A DNA stretch of 64,000 bases from Symsagittifera roscoffensis (lineage: Eukaryota; Xenacoelomorpha; Acoela; Convolutidae). A model generated the notes under the pieces. The model saw nothing but the letters and a program-made list of their open reading frames with translations, did no database searches and was not told the origin of the DNA. Below, in pieces: positions 9,707-20,792 of this stretch. Each line of letters opens with the position of its first letter. Position 1 is the stretch's first letter. Location: positions 16,789,789-16,853,788 of the forward strand of contig NC_087062.1 in NCBI RefSeq assembly GCF_963678635.1. Direction: 5' to 3'. Position numbers and translations under genes: made by a program.

Positions 9707-10164
9707 ATGTCACTAGAAAAATTAGGAAATAAACAACGTATCATATTACACAACTGTGAAATAAACAACGAAAAATATGATCTCGTAATCTCTCCACACA
9801 AACAAAAAAAATAGGAAATATTCGAACAAAAAGACTAACAATAAAAAAAAAATTTCAAGTAATCAAAGACAAATTACACAAAAAAAGATTTTCAAAGCAA
9901 AGAAACGAGGTCTCCAAACCAGAAACCAGTAACTTAGATGAACTTTACAAACTAAAAGACTCCAAATATAAAAACTACCCAATAAATGAACAATTATATG
10001 TTTTTGACCCAGAAACTACATCACATTCATCAATACAAGGAAAACGAAGAATAAAGAAGACATACAAAAACAAACAAGTACGTCTATACAATTGGAATCA
10101 ACCAATCAAAAACATTGAACACTACACATTAACAGTAAAAAAACGCAGAAATGAATCAAAGTGA
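9707..10164 (+). pseudogene. ORF1, small basic protein before Gag (element B)
   Basis: ATG 9707 starts MSLEKLGNKQ, matching element A. A stop appears after about 35 codons, and the rest continues in other frames through a Ser/Lys-rich part to the LYNWNQ...LTV block, ending at TGA 10162-10164. The last 14 bases overlap the ORF2 start. No function is recognised. Confidence 0.6.
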
Positions 10165-10440
10165 AGAAAGTGAAGACGTAAACTCTGTTTTTCCCTTTCT
10201 TATCAATTCACTCACCAAAGATAGAGGACAAATACAATTTTGCCGAAATTTGATTGCAAATTTATTTGAACGAGGAAACAGCCCATGTAAAACAGAATTT
10301 CCGGAAGTAATAATCAAAAGACAAATTGTCGATCACTATTTAAAAGGTTCAGAGAATACATAAAAAATACACAACATCAAAATTCACAGAGAGCGAAATC
10401 AATTTTTACTAATGAGTTCAAACTTCTAGACACACGACTG
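10151..10440 (+). pseudogene. ORF2 / Gag N-terminal domain (element B)
   Basis: ATG 10151 opens an acidic N-terminus (NQSEESED) followed by FPFLINSL, DRGQ, FCRNLIANLFE and EFPEVIIKRQI, the same protein as 4396-4885 in element A. After HYLKG about 150 bases present in A are missing. The frame then breaks and similarity resumes with EYIKN...NSQRAKSIFTNE near 10335-10410. It is a deleted, non-functional copy. Confidence 0.6.
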
Positions 10441-10446
10441 TAAGAA

Positions 10447-11537
10447 ATGAAATTGCAGCATTTTCAGAAATTGCAGCATTTTCATACCAGTAATGAAGTC
10501 TCACAAAATGCTAAACAGGATTTACAAAAAATCTTAGCATGGTTTATAACTAACTATTTCACACATAATATTGATTTAATTGCACAAGCAAGAAAAAATT
10601 TTAGACCTCAAAGTACCAATGACGATACTGTCATTGCAGAACAATCAGATTACGTTTCGCACTCGGAATGGTTTCATACACTATTTCTGAACTACAAATA
10701 AACTTCTCAAGTCAAGCAATTAATACAATTTCTTTTCACAAAGATTATGTAAAAAAATTCCATTCACAATAGACGCAACACCTTTGAGCTATAATTCATT
10801 TCTACCCGATAGAGTAGGAAACAAAAGCTTAAATTCAACTATTTTGCAACAGGAAAACAAACTAAAACTAGAAATCCCACCCAACCAGATAGTCAAGTAC
10901 CGTCACAATGTGTAAATGAAGAAGTAGTTGAAACAATAGCCACAACAACACAACAAAGTATTTCACCAATACACCCATACCTTACAATGCCCAGACCAAA
11001 AAATCCAACACTACCACAGGTAACATTACAATCCACGAATAAACCCTCCGTTATTTCAAAATATTAACAAATGGTTTATCAAACATATAGACCAATGACG
11101 AAACCATCACATAAACGAAAAAAATTCACCAGAAATAATTTTGCAGAACACAATTATAATTATATCAACCGTCCACAGACAACTCAATCCGTCCATACAA
11201 ACACATAAAATCAATTATTTTTTCAAAGATCAAGTTTTCCACCAACCATCATCAAATTCAGTAAATTTCCAAAACTACCCACCAATTTCACAAGGTAAGA
11301 GTGAAAATTACCCATTTTTTCAACAAAACAGAAACAGACAACAACCACCTTATTAAACACCTAACTATTTATCATCAGATGACGATGACTAGATAAACCA
11401 GATAATTTTGCACCATATACACAGGAATAGCGTGTACAACAACCTCGACCAAATCTGGCATCTCAAAATACAAATTTTTACCCACAAAACTCAGCTGGTA
11501 CACAAACTCACGAACCATTGCAAACGCAAAACCCAAC
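10447..11537 (+). pseudogene. Gag linker remnants (element B)
   Basis: Broken open pieces at 10447-10701 and 11141-11356, and unlisted frames between them, match the Ser/Thr/Pro-rich linker of element A at 3366-4395. For example, a KILAWFI-like block and the SSDDDD acidic patch near 11375 recur. No domain is recognised, and several stops interrupt it. Confidence 0.45.
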
Positions 11538-12340
11538 TTGTACACAACCCTATCAAACAGTACAGATACAAACCCTAGGATTACACATTCTTATCAACCA
11601 ACACAAATGCAAAATGAAATCCCACTGTCATATTATTTACAGCAACACGAGATAACAAAAAGTCAACTTACAAATTTTTCACAATTACCAAATGCCACAG
11701 AATCATTAAAAATGATTATGAATCCATACCTTATGGGTGGATCGTCAATAACATCAACCAAGCCAATGATGGTATTCACAGGCACAGACCCTGAATATTC
11801 TGTAGAAGATTTTCTAAATGCAGTCACAGCAACATTATATTTAATTATAGGACCTGAACCAGCAAATACACCACTTCATCAAAATTAGAGACAGAAACGC
11901 ACAGCGTTAATTCAAACCACATTTAATGACGCAGCTCAAAATTGGTTGTCAGTTTTACCTATAGATATAAAATCAGATTGGAAAAGATTCACACAAATGA
12001 AACCAACAACATCAAAGAATTTTATATAATGAATTTCGTACACTACCAAACAAAACAATCAAACAATTAGCAGTGAGAATCGAAACACTGGTTCGAAAAG
12101 CGTATTCACATGTTATTCATGACTAAAAAAACACAAGAGTGACAGAAAATTTAATGATGGCTCTAACACCTCAAAAAGAAAGAAAAAAGAGAAAAATGAC
12201 TGAAAAGGATTTCCAACAAAAATATCAACAAATAAGAAAAAAAGCAATCAAAAAGAGAGCATCACATCACTCTTCAATTCGAGAACCAGATTTAGTTTTT
12301 AGAAATTAGTTGATGAATTAGAGCAAGCTGACATCACTAT
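11538..12340 (+). pseudogene. Gag capsid domain (element B)
   Basis: The open stretch 11538-11888 encodes the QMQNEIPLSYYLQQHEI lead-in and the FTGTDPEYSVEDFLNAV capsid signature. Similarity then continues past a stop at 11886 with AL-QTTF-AA-NWL. This is the Ty3/gypsy capsid N-terminal half, matching 2600-3365 of element A. Confidence 0.75.
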
Positions 12341-12513
12341 GAAACTCGAAGAAACAGAAAATCTTAAACTACGTTAATAGAATAAGAACCAATACTACAC
12401 AAATAAAAAAACATACATGACTCAGACGTAGATTTATCCAAAAAATCATTGAAACTTTGAACATTTATGAGAAAAACCCAATTTTTAAAATTAAACATTC
12501 TTTCGAAAAATGG

Positions 12514-12555
12514 CGTAACTATTGACGAAGATACGGAAACAGCTTTGCCGAATGT
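12514..12555 (+). pseudogene. Destroyed CCHC knuckle (element B)
   Basis: The site aligned to the intact knuckle of element A keeps NY, RRYG, and the final AEC, but the first Cys codon is CGT, the second is TGA, and the His codon is AAC. The knuckle is therefore lost in this copy. Confidence 0.75.
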
Positions 12556-13175
12556 CGACAAAAACAGTAAGATAACCAAAACAAACCGCAAAAGTACAAA
12601 AAACTATATAAATCATTTTATCAATCTTTGAAAAAAGACCCCTTATTAACCAAATAAAAACATTCACAGAAATAAAAGATCTGGAAAACCACTTCAAACT
12701 TGAAAAATTCAAATTATTCAAGAAGTCAATCACCTTATAACTCCAATTATAGAGGCAGATTGCCAGAACAAGGAAAATCACGAACTTTCTCACAAAATAG
12801 ATAGCAGATCAAATAGTCGAAATAATTTAATAAGAAACGAGAAAACAAAAACAGACTATTTTACAAAAACACCTTATTTTAAACCAACATTTAAAATAGC
12901 ATGCTAAACGGAAGAAAATCGAAAAATTTTTGACAATGTTTAATTTTCAACACTCTCAGATAACACAAAGCGAATTTGAAAAATTAGCCGATTTACTATT
13001 AAAATACCCAACAGTTTATGCGACATCTAAATTTGAAGTTGAAAAGTAAATTCACTACTACATCTACCTTTGAAACCTGACGCAGATTTCAAAAAACAGA
13101 GAGCAAGTAAAGTACCAATTCACCTAGATGATAAAGTCAAAAAATTACTTACCATTTTAGAACAATAAAATCATA

Positions 13176-13870
13176 TCTCCAGTAAATAAAGAAGAACAAT
13201 CAAAAGGAAACCCCTTTATCAACCCCGTGATCATCCTAGCAAAAAGGGAATCACTTAAAATGGTTCTAGACGATAGATATCTAAATTCACTCATTGATGA
13301 ATCTAAATGTAATCGGCCGGTTGAACCCATTCAAGTAATTCTAACAAAAATAAACGGTAAATATTTCACAACCGCAGATATGAATAGTGCATATAATCAA
13401 ATGCCTTTAGACGAACAATCACGATGACTAACACAATCTGTTATCGGAAATCAACAATAGGAATTCAATAGATTATTCTATGGAATATCCATAGGCTCAG
13501 CAGCTTTTTCAGCATTTAAAACTAAAATTTTTGGACCACTTTTACTCAAGAAAAACGCAATCACGTACTTAGACGATGTTTTCAAACAATCACAAACAAA
13601 AGATGAAATGTTTATAGATTTAGAACAGTACCATCAATACTAAAAACGAAACATGAAAGCAGACCCGGACAAATCACATTTTTTCATAACACGCGTAAAG
13701 TTTTTTGGACATATTATTGAGAAAACACAATAACTCCATTGAAGGTACGCATAGATGCAATTCAAAAACTCCAGCCACCAACAAACAAAAAAAAATCCAA
13801 GAATTCCTTGGAATGTTAATTTTTTTATAGAAAAATTTTATATAAAATGCAATTATATTTAAGACCATTC
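13176..13870 (+). pseudogene. Reverse transcriptase (element B)
   Basis: The open part 13227-13427 covers RT motifs from INPVIILAKRES through VLDDRYLN to TTADMNSAYNQMPLD; the first catalytic Asp is codon 13377-13379. After a stop, the frame resumes with FYGISIGSAAFS and the catalytic YLDD box at 13566-13577, then KSHFF and FFGHII near 13670-13725. These are ordered RT blocks of the Ty3/gypsy type. Four or more stops or frameshifts inactivate it. Confidence 0.85.
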
Positions 13871-13979
13871 TATAACATTCTTAGACAACAAAACATTTTT
13901 GAATGGACAGCAGAACATCGAACACGATTTGAAGAAATTAAAAGGCTTCTCACAGAATAAATTTCAAACACAATCTCAG

Positions 13980-14328
13980 ACCCTAATCAACCTTTTGTTG
14001 CAATGTTCGGTGCTTCGAATTTTGGCATCGGCGCAGCATTGTTACAATCTTACAATGGAACGAACAAAATGAATCTCATTTCAGCAAATTCTCGCTCATT
14101 TACAAAAGCTGAACTACGACTATCTACCCTTATGAGAGAATGCACAGCTATAATATATACTCTTACAGAATGTGAATTTTTGATATTTGGATCAAAACAT
14201 CCAACAGGTTTATTCACAGATCACAAACCTATTATATTTCTTTTTACGCAAAAATCAAATCCAAACCATAGAGTTTATAGATTTCATTTAATTCTAATGA
14301 AATTTCCAAATTTACCAAATTTACTCTA
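13980..14328 (+). pseudogene. RNase H domain, first copy (element B)
   Basis: The frame from 14003 carries the Ty3/gypsy RNase H sequence: GASNFGIGAALLQ, ANSRSFTKAE, MRECTAIIYTL and FTDHKPIIFL. The usual DAS opening is GAS here, so the first catalytic Asp is missing. The frame ends at TAA 14327 because the next 197 bases are a tandem copy of the preceding stretch. Confidence 0.8.
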
Positions 14329-14922
14329 ATGAGAGAATGTACAGCTATAATCTATACACTTACAGAATACGAATTTCTGATACTTGGATCAAAACACCCA
14401 ACAGTTCTATTTACAGATCATAAACCAATTATATTTCTCTTCACACAAAAATCAAATCCTAATCATAGAGTCTATCAATTTCGATTAATTTTCATGAAAT
14501 TCCCAAACTTACATATAGTTTGGACAGCAGGAAAGAACTTAACATTACCAGATACTCTAAGTGGAAATACACCAACTGAACTCCTTACACGAAAAACAAC
14601 AGTTGAAATACCACAAAACAATAAATTCTACCTAGCAAAAGATGAAACCTCACTACAATTAGAATGTAAATATGCAGTGAAAACTGACATAGATCAATCA
14701 CAGATAAGCAATCCACAACAATTTCCATTTTGTTTAGATTTTCAAAACAACCACTATGTAGTTGATTTACTAGAAACATCTGCATTTAAACCTATTACTC
14801 AACAAAAACGAATCAAACAACAATCACATAAAAAGGGCCCATTTCCTTTAATCGAAAAAGAAAACTTAACTGATAAAATAATTCTATCAGGACCATTACC
14901 ATTGATTCAAAATACACGATAA
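14329..14922 (+). pseudogene. RNase H second copy and pol linker (element B)
   Basis: This 197-residue frame begins with a second MRECTAIIYTLTE...TDHKPI segment, a diverged tandem duplicate of 14132-14328. It then continues as normal pol: HIVWTAGKNLTLPDTLSG, typical of the RNase H-to-integrase junction, and about 100 residues of linker. The period of 197 bases is not a multiple of three, which explains the frame change. Confidence 0.75.
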
Positions 14923-15239
14923 ATCAAGTTTTTAAGCTTCATGACCCACTTCAGACTTTCCCCTTATCAAAAACAGAAATAGCAAACATTTTTCTACCTC
15001 CAATAGAAACAATTACACTAGAATTTTTACAAAAATACGAAAATCTTGACCCAGTCATCAGACAACTGAAATCATGGCACAAGTATAAAACAAAGCTGAC
15101 GAGAGCTGATACCACTATTTTAGGAAATAAAACTCTCCTTCGATATTTCAGAAAATTTAAAAACACCACTATAAACGACAACACAGATCTTTTAGATTAT
15201 CAAGCACTTGATTTTAAAGTACCTTGTCTACCCTTAAGT

Positions 15240-15775
15240 ATGATTTTAATAGCATTCAATACATCACATACACGAAATACTAAAGGAAAATTAGGATCAG
15301 AAAAGACATACTCCATTTTCATCCAAAATGTTTATTTCCCAAATGCACCAATTTGGATTAAATTTGGATTATGCAATGATTGTATAATAAGTCAATTAAA
15401 TAAACCATACCCGAACCAAAGGCAAATTGCAGAAAAACATGATTTTAAAGTGCAAAGTCTATATGTTAATCATAGAGTTTCATTTGACACAAAAAGACCA
15501 ATTTCAACATCCTCCGGAGGAAACTCTTACACAATGGTTATCGTTGTAGCACTCAATCCAGTACCCCAGTGTAATGCTCTCATGCATATACAACACTCTA
15601 CGAACATTCGATAGCCAAATTCGGATTACCCGAAATACAAGTCACAGACAACGGCACTGAATTCAATAATAACGAAATTACCACACTATGTCACTTATAC
15701 CAAATCAAACTTAAGCCACGTAGATCTCATGCACCTTGCACAAACAGATTAGTCGAAGGTATGAACCGTTGAACC
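15240..15775 (+). pseudogene. Integrase: zinc-binding and catalytic core (element B)
   Basis: The frame from 15240 carries the H-x-H-C-C-type domain (TSHTRNTKGKLG, then CNDC); the second His of the usual GHLG is Lys. The catalytic triad is visible across one frame change: Asp in SFDTKRPIS (15486-15488), Asp in TDNGTEF (15647-15649) and Glu in RLVEGMN (15755-15757). The second spacing is exactly the D-x35-E distance. The enzyme inserts element cDNA into host DNA. Stops and a frameshift near 15610 inactivate this copy. Confidence 0.85.
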
Positions 15776-16029
15776 GTTCATTACACGAAGATACACGCGC
15801 TGATAGCAATAACCTATGTGAGTTACAACTGAGGTTCGCTTGGTGCATGACTGGCCTGACACGCGGGGAATAAGACGTTGAGATGAAAATTATCAAATAA
15901 TAACAAAAAAATTGTTACAAAGACAAAATATAAATAATCAAATTAATTCACGCTTTACACCAGCAACACATTTAAAAATAAGAACGTTTGTTTTAATTCC
16001 AAACTTCACTACACAAAAAGGACTTTCCA

Positions 16030-16170
16030 AAACACTACAACCACTCGAAAAGGACCATATCAAATAATTGATAAACCTACTGATGTAACATACAAATTTA
16101 CTGACTCAAGTAAAAAAGAAATTGTTCAACATCGCAACAATCTCTTACCTTATTACCCAAAAGAATATGC
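16030..16170 (+). pseudogene. Integrase C-terminal GPY-type module (element B)
   Basis: The codons around 16052 read KGPYQIIDKPTDVTYKF, followed by IVQHRNNLLPYYPKE. This is the GPY/F module found at the C-terminus of many Ty3/gypsy integrases, and it marks the end of pol. No chromodomain follows. Confidence 0.75.
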
Positions 16171-17715
16171 ACTTCAAAGAATATGCACTTCACTCAACTA
16201 TATTCCTTCACAGGTTTAAAAATCATTCAAAATATATCAGATATTGAACCAAATCAAAACAGTGACAAAAAACACTGAAACCAATTCAACAAAACGAAAC
16301 AATTCACCAAATATCTCCTAAAATAGAAACAAAAAGATCTCAAAAAGAAAGAAAAAATAGGAAAATGACAGAAAAGATTCTACCACAGGATCGAAAATAA
16401 AAGTCTGAACATAGAGAATTATCACGATTTAGAAGTCAGCCACGAAAAAATATAAAAACATTCATCCCACAATCTAAAATATTAAAGAAAGTCGAGTTTC
16501 AAAAACAACTTTAATTTTAATCAACATCTCCAAATTATTTTTAATCAATTTTATCTTTCACATTTTCGTAATAACATGCTGAAGACACACCTTAACACTT
16601 CTAGTTTAAAATCAGCCATCAGAAATCACTCTCTTTCATCACCTTATTGACACCAACACAACGTTATTAGGCGATAGATATTAATCTCCATTCATAGCTT
16701 TAACTATAACTTTAGGACCTCCAGGTCAAAAATAAGCAACCTGCTGAAGATTGACAACTAAATTAAACACTGTTTCAATATTACAATCCTCCTTTATCAA
16801 GTAATACAAAAATGAACAAATTTTTCCAACCCAGACCTCAAACACCCTCCAAACAGAAATAGCAAGTTAGCCTAAAAAAACAAAAGACACATGATCAATT
16901 AGCCTAAATTACAATTATTTCCTGGATACCCCTAAATATTCACAAAATAAAAAAAACCAAGATGACCTCCCGAGCACCATGAAATAATCCCTCAACAATA
17001 TTTGACAAAAACCAACCCACTTGTCAAAAAATCAATAAATGATGTTAACACACTTGATTTTACCCCCAAAGACTTCAAAAAAGATTCCGCGAGAGTCAAT
17101 AATTTCAAACACATACTTTCAAACCTTTTCATAAAACTTTTTAATTGCCTTAAATTTTTTATAATATTTCTAACTGATGCTTTTGAAACTTTGATAAAAC
17201 TTTTAATATTTTTTGCAACCTTTTTTTAGTTTTCTATTCCTATTCAAAATATATTTTCAACTTTCCAAAATCCTTGATAACCTGCACAGGTACGATAAGA
17301 TCAACTCTATTTAAATGTTTCAAACCATCTTTAGTAGAACTGATATGTTTCTACTAATCAAAGTTTTTCTCACATTTTTAACATCCCGAATATTGACAAT
17401 GTTCAAATGTATAAAAAAGGCAGTCATCACATTCGCTTTAGCAACCATCCTTTTAATTCTTTTCATTGAAGAATACTATAGTAAACATAATTTTTTTTAA
17501 AAACTTGAAAACTCATACAGTTTTTCGAAATTGCTAATCGACCACCACCACCCCAGTCCCCACCAACAACCTCCCAAGAAAACCCAATAACACCAACAAC
17601 TGCCCAAAACCCCCAAACATCAACTCGCTTTTCTTTTTAAGACAACCCATACACAATTGAAGAAAGACACGCGCAATTATCTGAACCATTAGAACCAGTC
17701 GTTCGCCACTCACCT
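16171..17715 (+). other. Post-pol region with two short hydrophobic frames
   Basis: This 1.5 kb is mostly broken, Lys/Asn-rich frames after integrase. Two small frames stand out: 17002-17229 (75 codons, hydrophobic FFIIFLTDAFETLIKLLIFF tail) and 17315-17500 (61 codons, with an ITFALATILLILFI segment). They could be remnants of a small membrane protein or AT-rich chance. No counterpart is visible elsewhere in the window to test conservation. Confidence 0.3.
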
Positions 17716-18144
17716 TTGAGCGAACCACAAAACGAGCCAACATATACCATAAACCCCCCTCTCCAACAAGATCTTAATAGAGTAAGGCATAGAGTTCATT
17801 TTAGTATAGCTCAATCACCGACATCAACTCCCTCAGACTTTTCTAGTAGTCCATTACCAGATACTCCCCCAATTGCTTCACAACAAAGCAATTCAAATTT
17901 TTCATCAGAATATTTCGGTTCAACTCCCATATCAGAACAAATTCGAGAAAAACCTTTTAATCTCCCAGCATCCACTGAACACCTACCATATTGGACAACA
18001 CACTCATACACTCAAAGTGAACCGAATATAGTAAACGAAACAATAAATATTTCATCTGATACAACATTATCAACCTTGCCAGAAACACTTTTCCTTCCAT
18101 CAACACCTTCAATCAGTCAAATATCACCAACAGTTTTTCCCTAA
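17716..18144 (+). CDS. Ser/Pro-rich ORF between pol and env (element B)
   Basis: A 142-codon frame from ATG 17716 encodes a Ser/Pro/Thr-rich, disordered-looking protein with no recognised domain. Preceding bases (17530-17715) keep the same composition, so the real start may be upstream. Its end is eroded into the tandem repeat at 18088-18362. It may be a separate accessory protein or the 5' part of the env reading frame. Confidence 0.4.
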   Translation: MSEPQNEPTYTINPPLQQDLNRVRHRVHFSIAQSPTSTPSDFSSSPLPDTPPIASQQSNSNFSSEYFGSTPISEQIREKPFNLPASTEHLPYWTTHSYTQSEPNIVNETINISSDTTLSTLPETLFLPSTPSISQISPTVFP

Positions 18145-18362
18145 ACTTTCCATCAACACCTTCAATCAGTCAAATATTACCAACAGTTTTTCCCCTAAAC
18201 TTTCCTACAAATTATCAACCTTGCCAGAAACACTTTTCCTTCCATCAACAACTTCAATCAGTCAAATATCACCAACAGTTTTTTTATCCTAAACTTTCCA
18301 TCAACACCTTCAATCAGTCAAATATCACCAACAGTTTTTCCCCTAAACTTTCCTACAAACGA
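18088..18362 (+). repeat. Minisatellite in the Ser/Pro-rich ORF
   Basis: Four copies of a unit reading about CCATCAACACCTTCAATCAG followed by TCAAATATCACCAACAG and a T/C run with CTAAACTTTC are arranged in tandem. A longer unit (starting ATTATCAACCTTGCCAGAAA) occurs twice. The expansion introduces the stops that end the ORF. Confidence 0.75.
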
Positions 18363-18718
18363 TTAGAATGGAACACATTCGTAGCGCCTCCGCCATTATT
18401 TTGTCAACGTCAAGAAAGTAGTAGACTCCACAACTGGGCACTAAACAAACTCTAATATAGACAAGATATCCACAAAGACATTCAGGAACATAACATCCAA
18501 ATACTTCAACAAAATAGTCTCACACTAAAATTCGAAATTACAGTAAGACTAAATAACATTGTTCAACACCCTTTTCCGTTAGCCCCGCCAAATATAACAG
18601 CCCAATAATTTCCTCTCCCATTTATAACAACTGACATATTATATAAATACGATAGATATACCAAAAAGACAATTGGATATATAACTTTTTAGAACCCATA
18701 TTCAGGATTATCATACAC

Positions 18719-20672
18719 ATGTATATTTTAAAAATCTTCACATTTTAACACTTTTTTTCTAATTTTTTCCGATCAAAGTCAAATCGCATCCCCTCGCACA
18801 GGAGCTCAGGATTTGTTAGTAATACACTACGATTGTGAAGAAAACGAACAAAAAACATTACACAAATATGCTATCAATCAAGTAACACAATTTGAACCCG
18901 AACCACAAGCTATAGAAACCACGAACATCTTAGCTATATTATATTCAAAAGGCCGAGCAGTAACACTTATAGGTTATAAATTCACAGCGACATTTTCCGA
19001 AAAGAAAGTACATTGTTCACAAGTCTCAAATGGAAATAAAAATCGACTTGATCAAGAATCTTTCTATCAAAGCAACATAGAAAGACACTTACATCTACAA
19101 TCCGAAGACTGTAAAAGTGAACTACTCAGATTAATTTTAACATCAAATAAAAACTCAAACAGGAAATTAGTAAACTTTCAAGTTTCCCAGGACTCTGCCA
19201 ACCAAGCAGAACTTGAAAGATACCAAGGACATATAAGACTAGACGAAAATTACTCATACAATTGCGCACACGGAAGTTTAACTTATGATCTTGACGATAA
19301 ATATTGGATACCACACATTGGAAAAAAATCCTTCAAACAGCAAAGCAGACACAAAAAATAGAGGATACCAAGAAATATTGTTTTTCGATTGGAAAATACA
19401 ACTTGATAAAGTTCATCTCACACGAAATTTAAAAGATGACAATATAATCTACCAAGGAATTAGACTACCTTGCAAAACTGATCAAGGTTAATATGATCCT
19501 ACTACTAGGACACAAGCAATAATTGCCTGGTTTCCCGAAGACACTACTTGTACCACATTTCAAGTAGCAAAAATACACGCTAGAATGATAAAAATCCATC
19601 AAAACTTTTTTAACGAATCAAAACCGTTTGAAGATGTAAACCCAAATCAAGTAAGACAAGGAAATCAAGAATTTAGAAACATCCACAATATAGAAAATCA
19701 TATTAACACGTTTTCAAATCTATCAAGAAAAAGAACTAGCATGTAAATATAGAAATCCACTCTACAAAACACAATAATCCGAAATTCGTGTCGAATACGA
19801 ACAAGATTTCGATATGAATACTGGAAAAATAATAAAAGACCCCCACGCAACACATCATCCTCCAAATGAAGGAACCTCATACATACCAGTAAACCTTCTA
19901 AGAAAGTATGTGGATCAGAAAACAGCCCTAATGTTGTACAATTAAACCCCGACGAAGACAAATACTACTTACTCACACCATATCCCACATTAATGCAACC
20001 ATTAAAGAACATTTCACCCGAAAGTATTAGAGCTATTGCCCGCAATCCAAATATCGATCTACAATCGATATGTATATACTCTCAATCAGATATACAACAT
20101 CACATTCGTACACAACAATTTCAAGAAATACTTACAAAAATGGACACAATACAACGACAAACAATAGATCAAAATTTACGCAAACTTGCAGAAACCGCTG
20201 GCTTTTCAGACATTTACACACAAGAATACAGCGGATATTTTAAAAATATAAAGGACAGCATATCTTTAATTGGTGAAAAAATTAGACCACAAGATATCTC
20301 ACCGATAAATATTTTTAGCATCGTAGCATTGAAAAACGAAATTCTTGCATTTCTAGGATGGCCCTATTACATTTTAGAAAGATTGACTATATTATACGCA
20401 AATTTCAATTTAATCGGATTTCTTTTTTCACTATTAAAAGGAATCTATAACACATGCGCAATACATACACAACTAAACTGACAATCAAGCGCAGCACGCA
20501 TACTATTTGCAGGATTTTTTGGAACTTTTTCTGCATCAATAAACAAAATACTTTTAGATGCACAAATTAATGAATATAATACAAAACTATCAACAAAACT
20601 AAACACATTACAAGTCACAAAACAATACAAACGTATCACCAACAGCACCAAAATTACCAAATTTACATCATA
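18719..20672 (+). pseudogene. Envelope-like glycoprotein (element B)
   Basis: A hydrophobic leader near 18720-18770 is interrupted by a stop and a frame change. Next comes a Cys-containing ectodomain (open 18813-19361) that starts with a YDC motif and has further Cys and HCSQ/CAHGS motifs, then broken frames, then 19993-20481. The last part ends in a hydrophobic segment (about 20400-20460) and a membrane-proximal FAGFFG block to about 20672. Position after pol, leader, ectodomain and C-terminal membrane segment fit an env gene. The YDC opening recalls the mononegavirus/chuvirus-like Env proteins known from some animal LTR elements; that resemblance is by eye only. The gene is broken at several points. 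Confidence 0.55.
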
Positions 20673-20792
20673 ACCATCCATTATCCTTAAAATCACAAAA
20701 TTTTAGAATTCTAGCACTCACAAACCCTGCAAATTCAAGACCTAACTATATGCAAAGCCCCCTTCACCACATAGTAACACAACACTCCCAAA

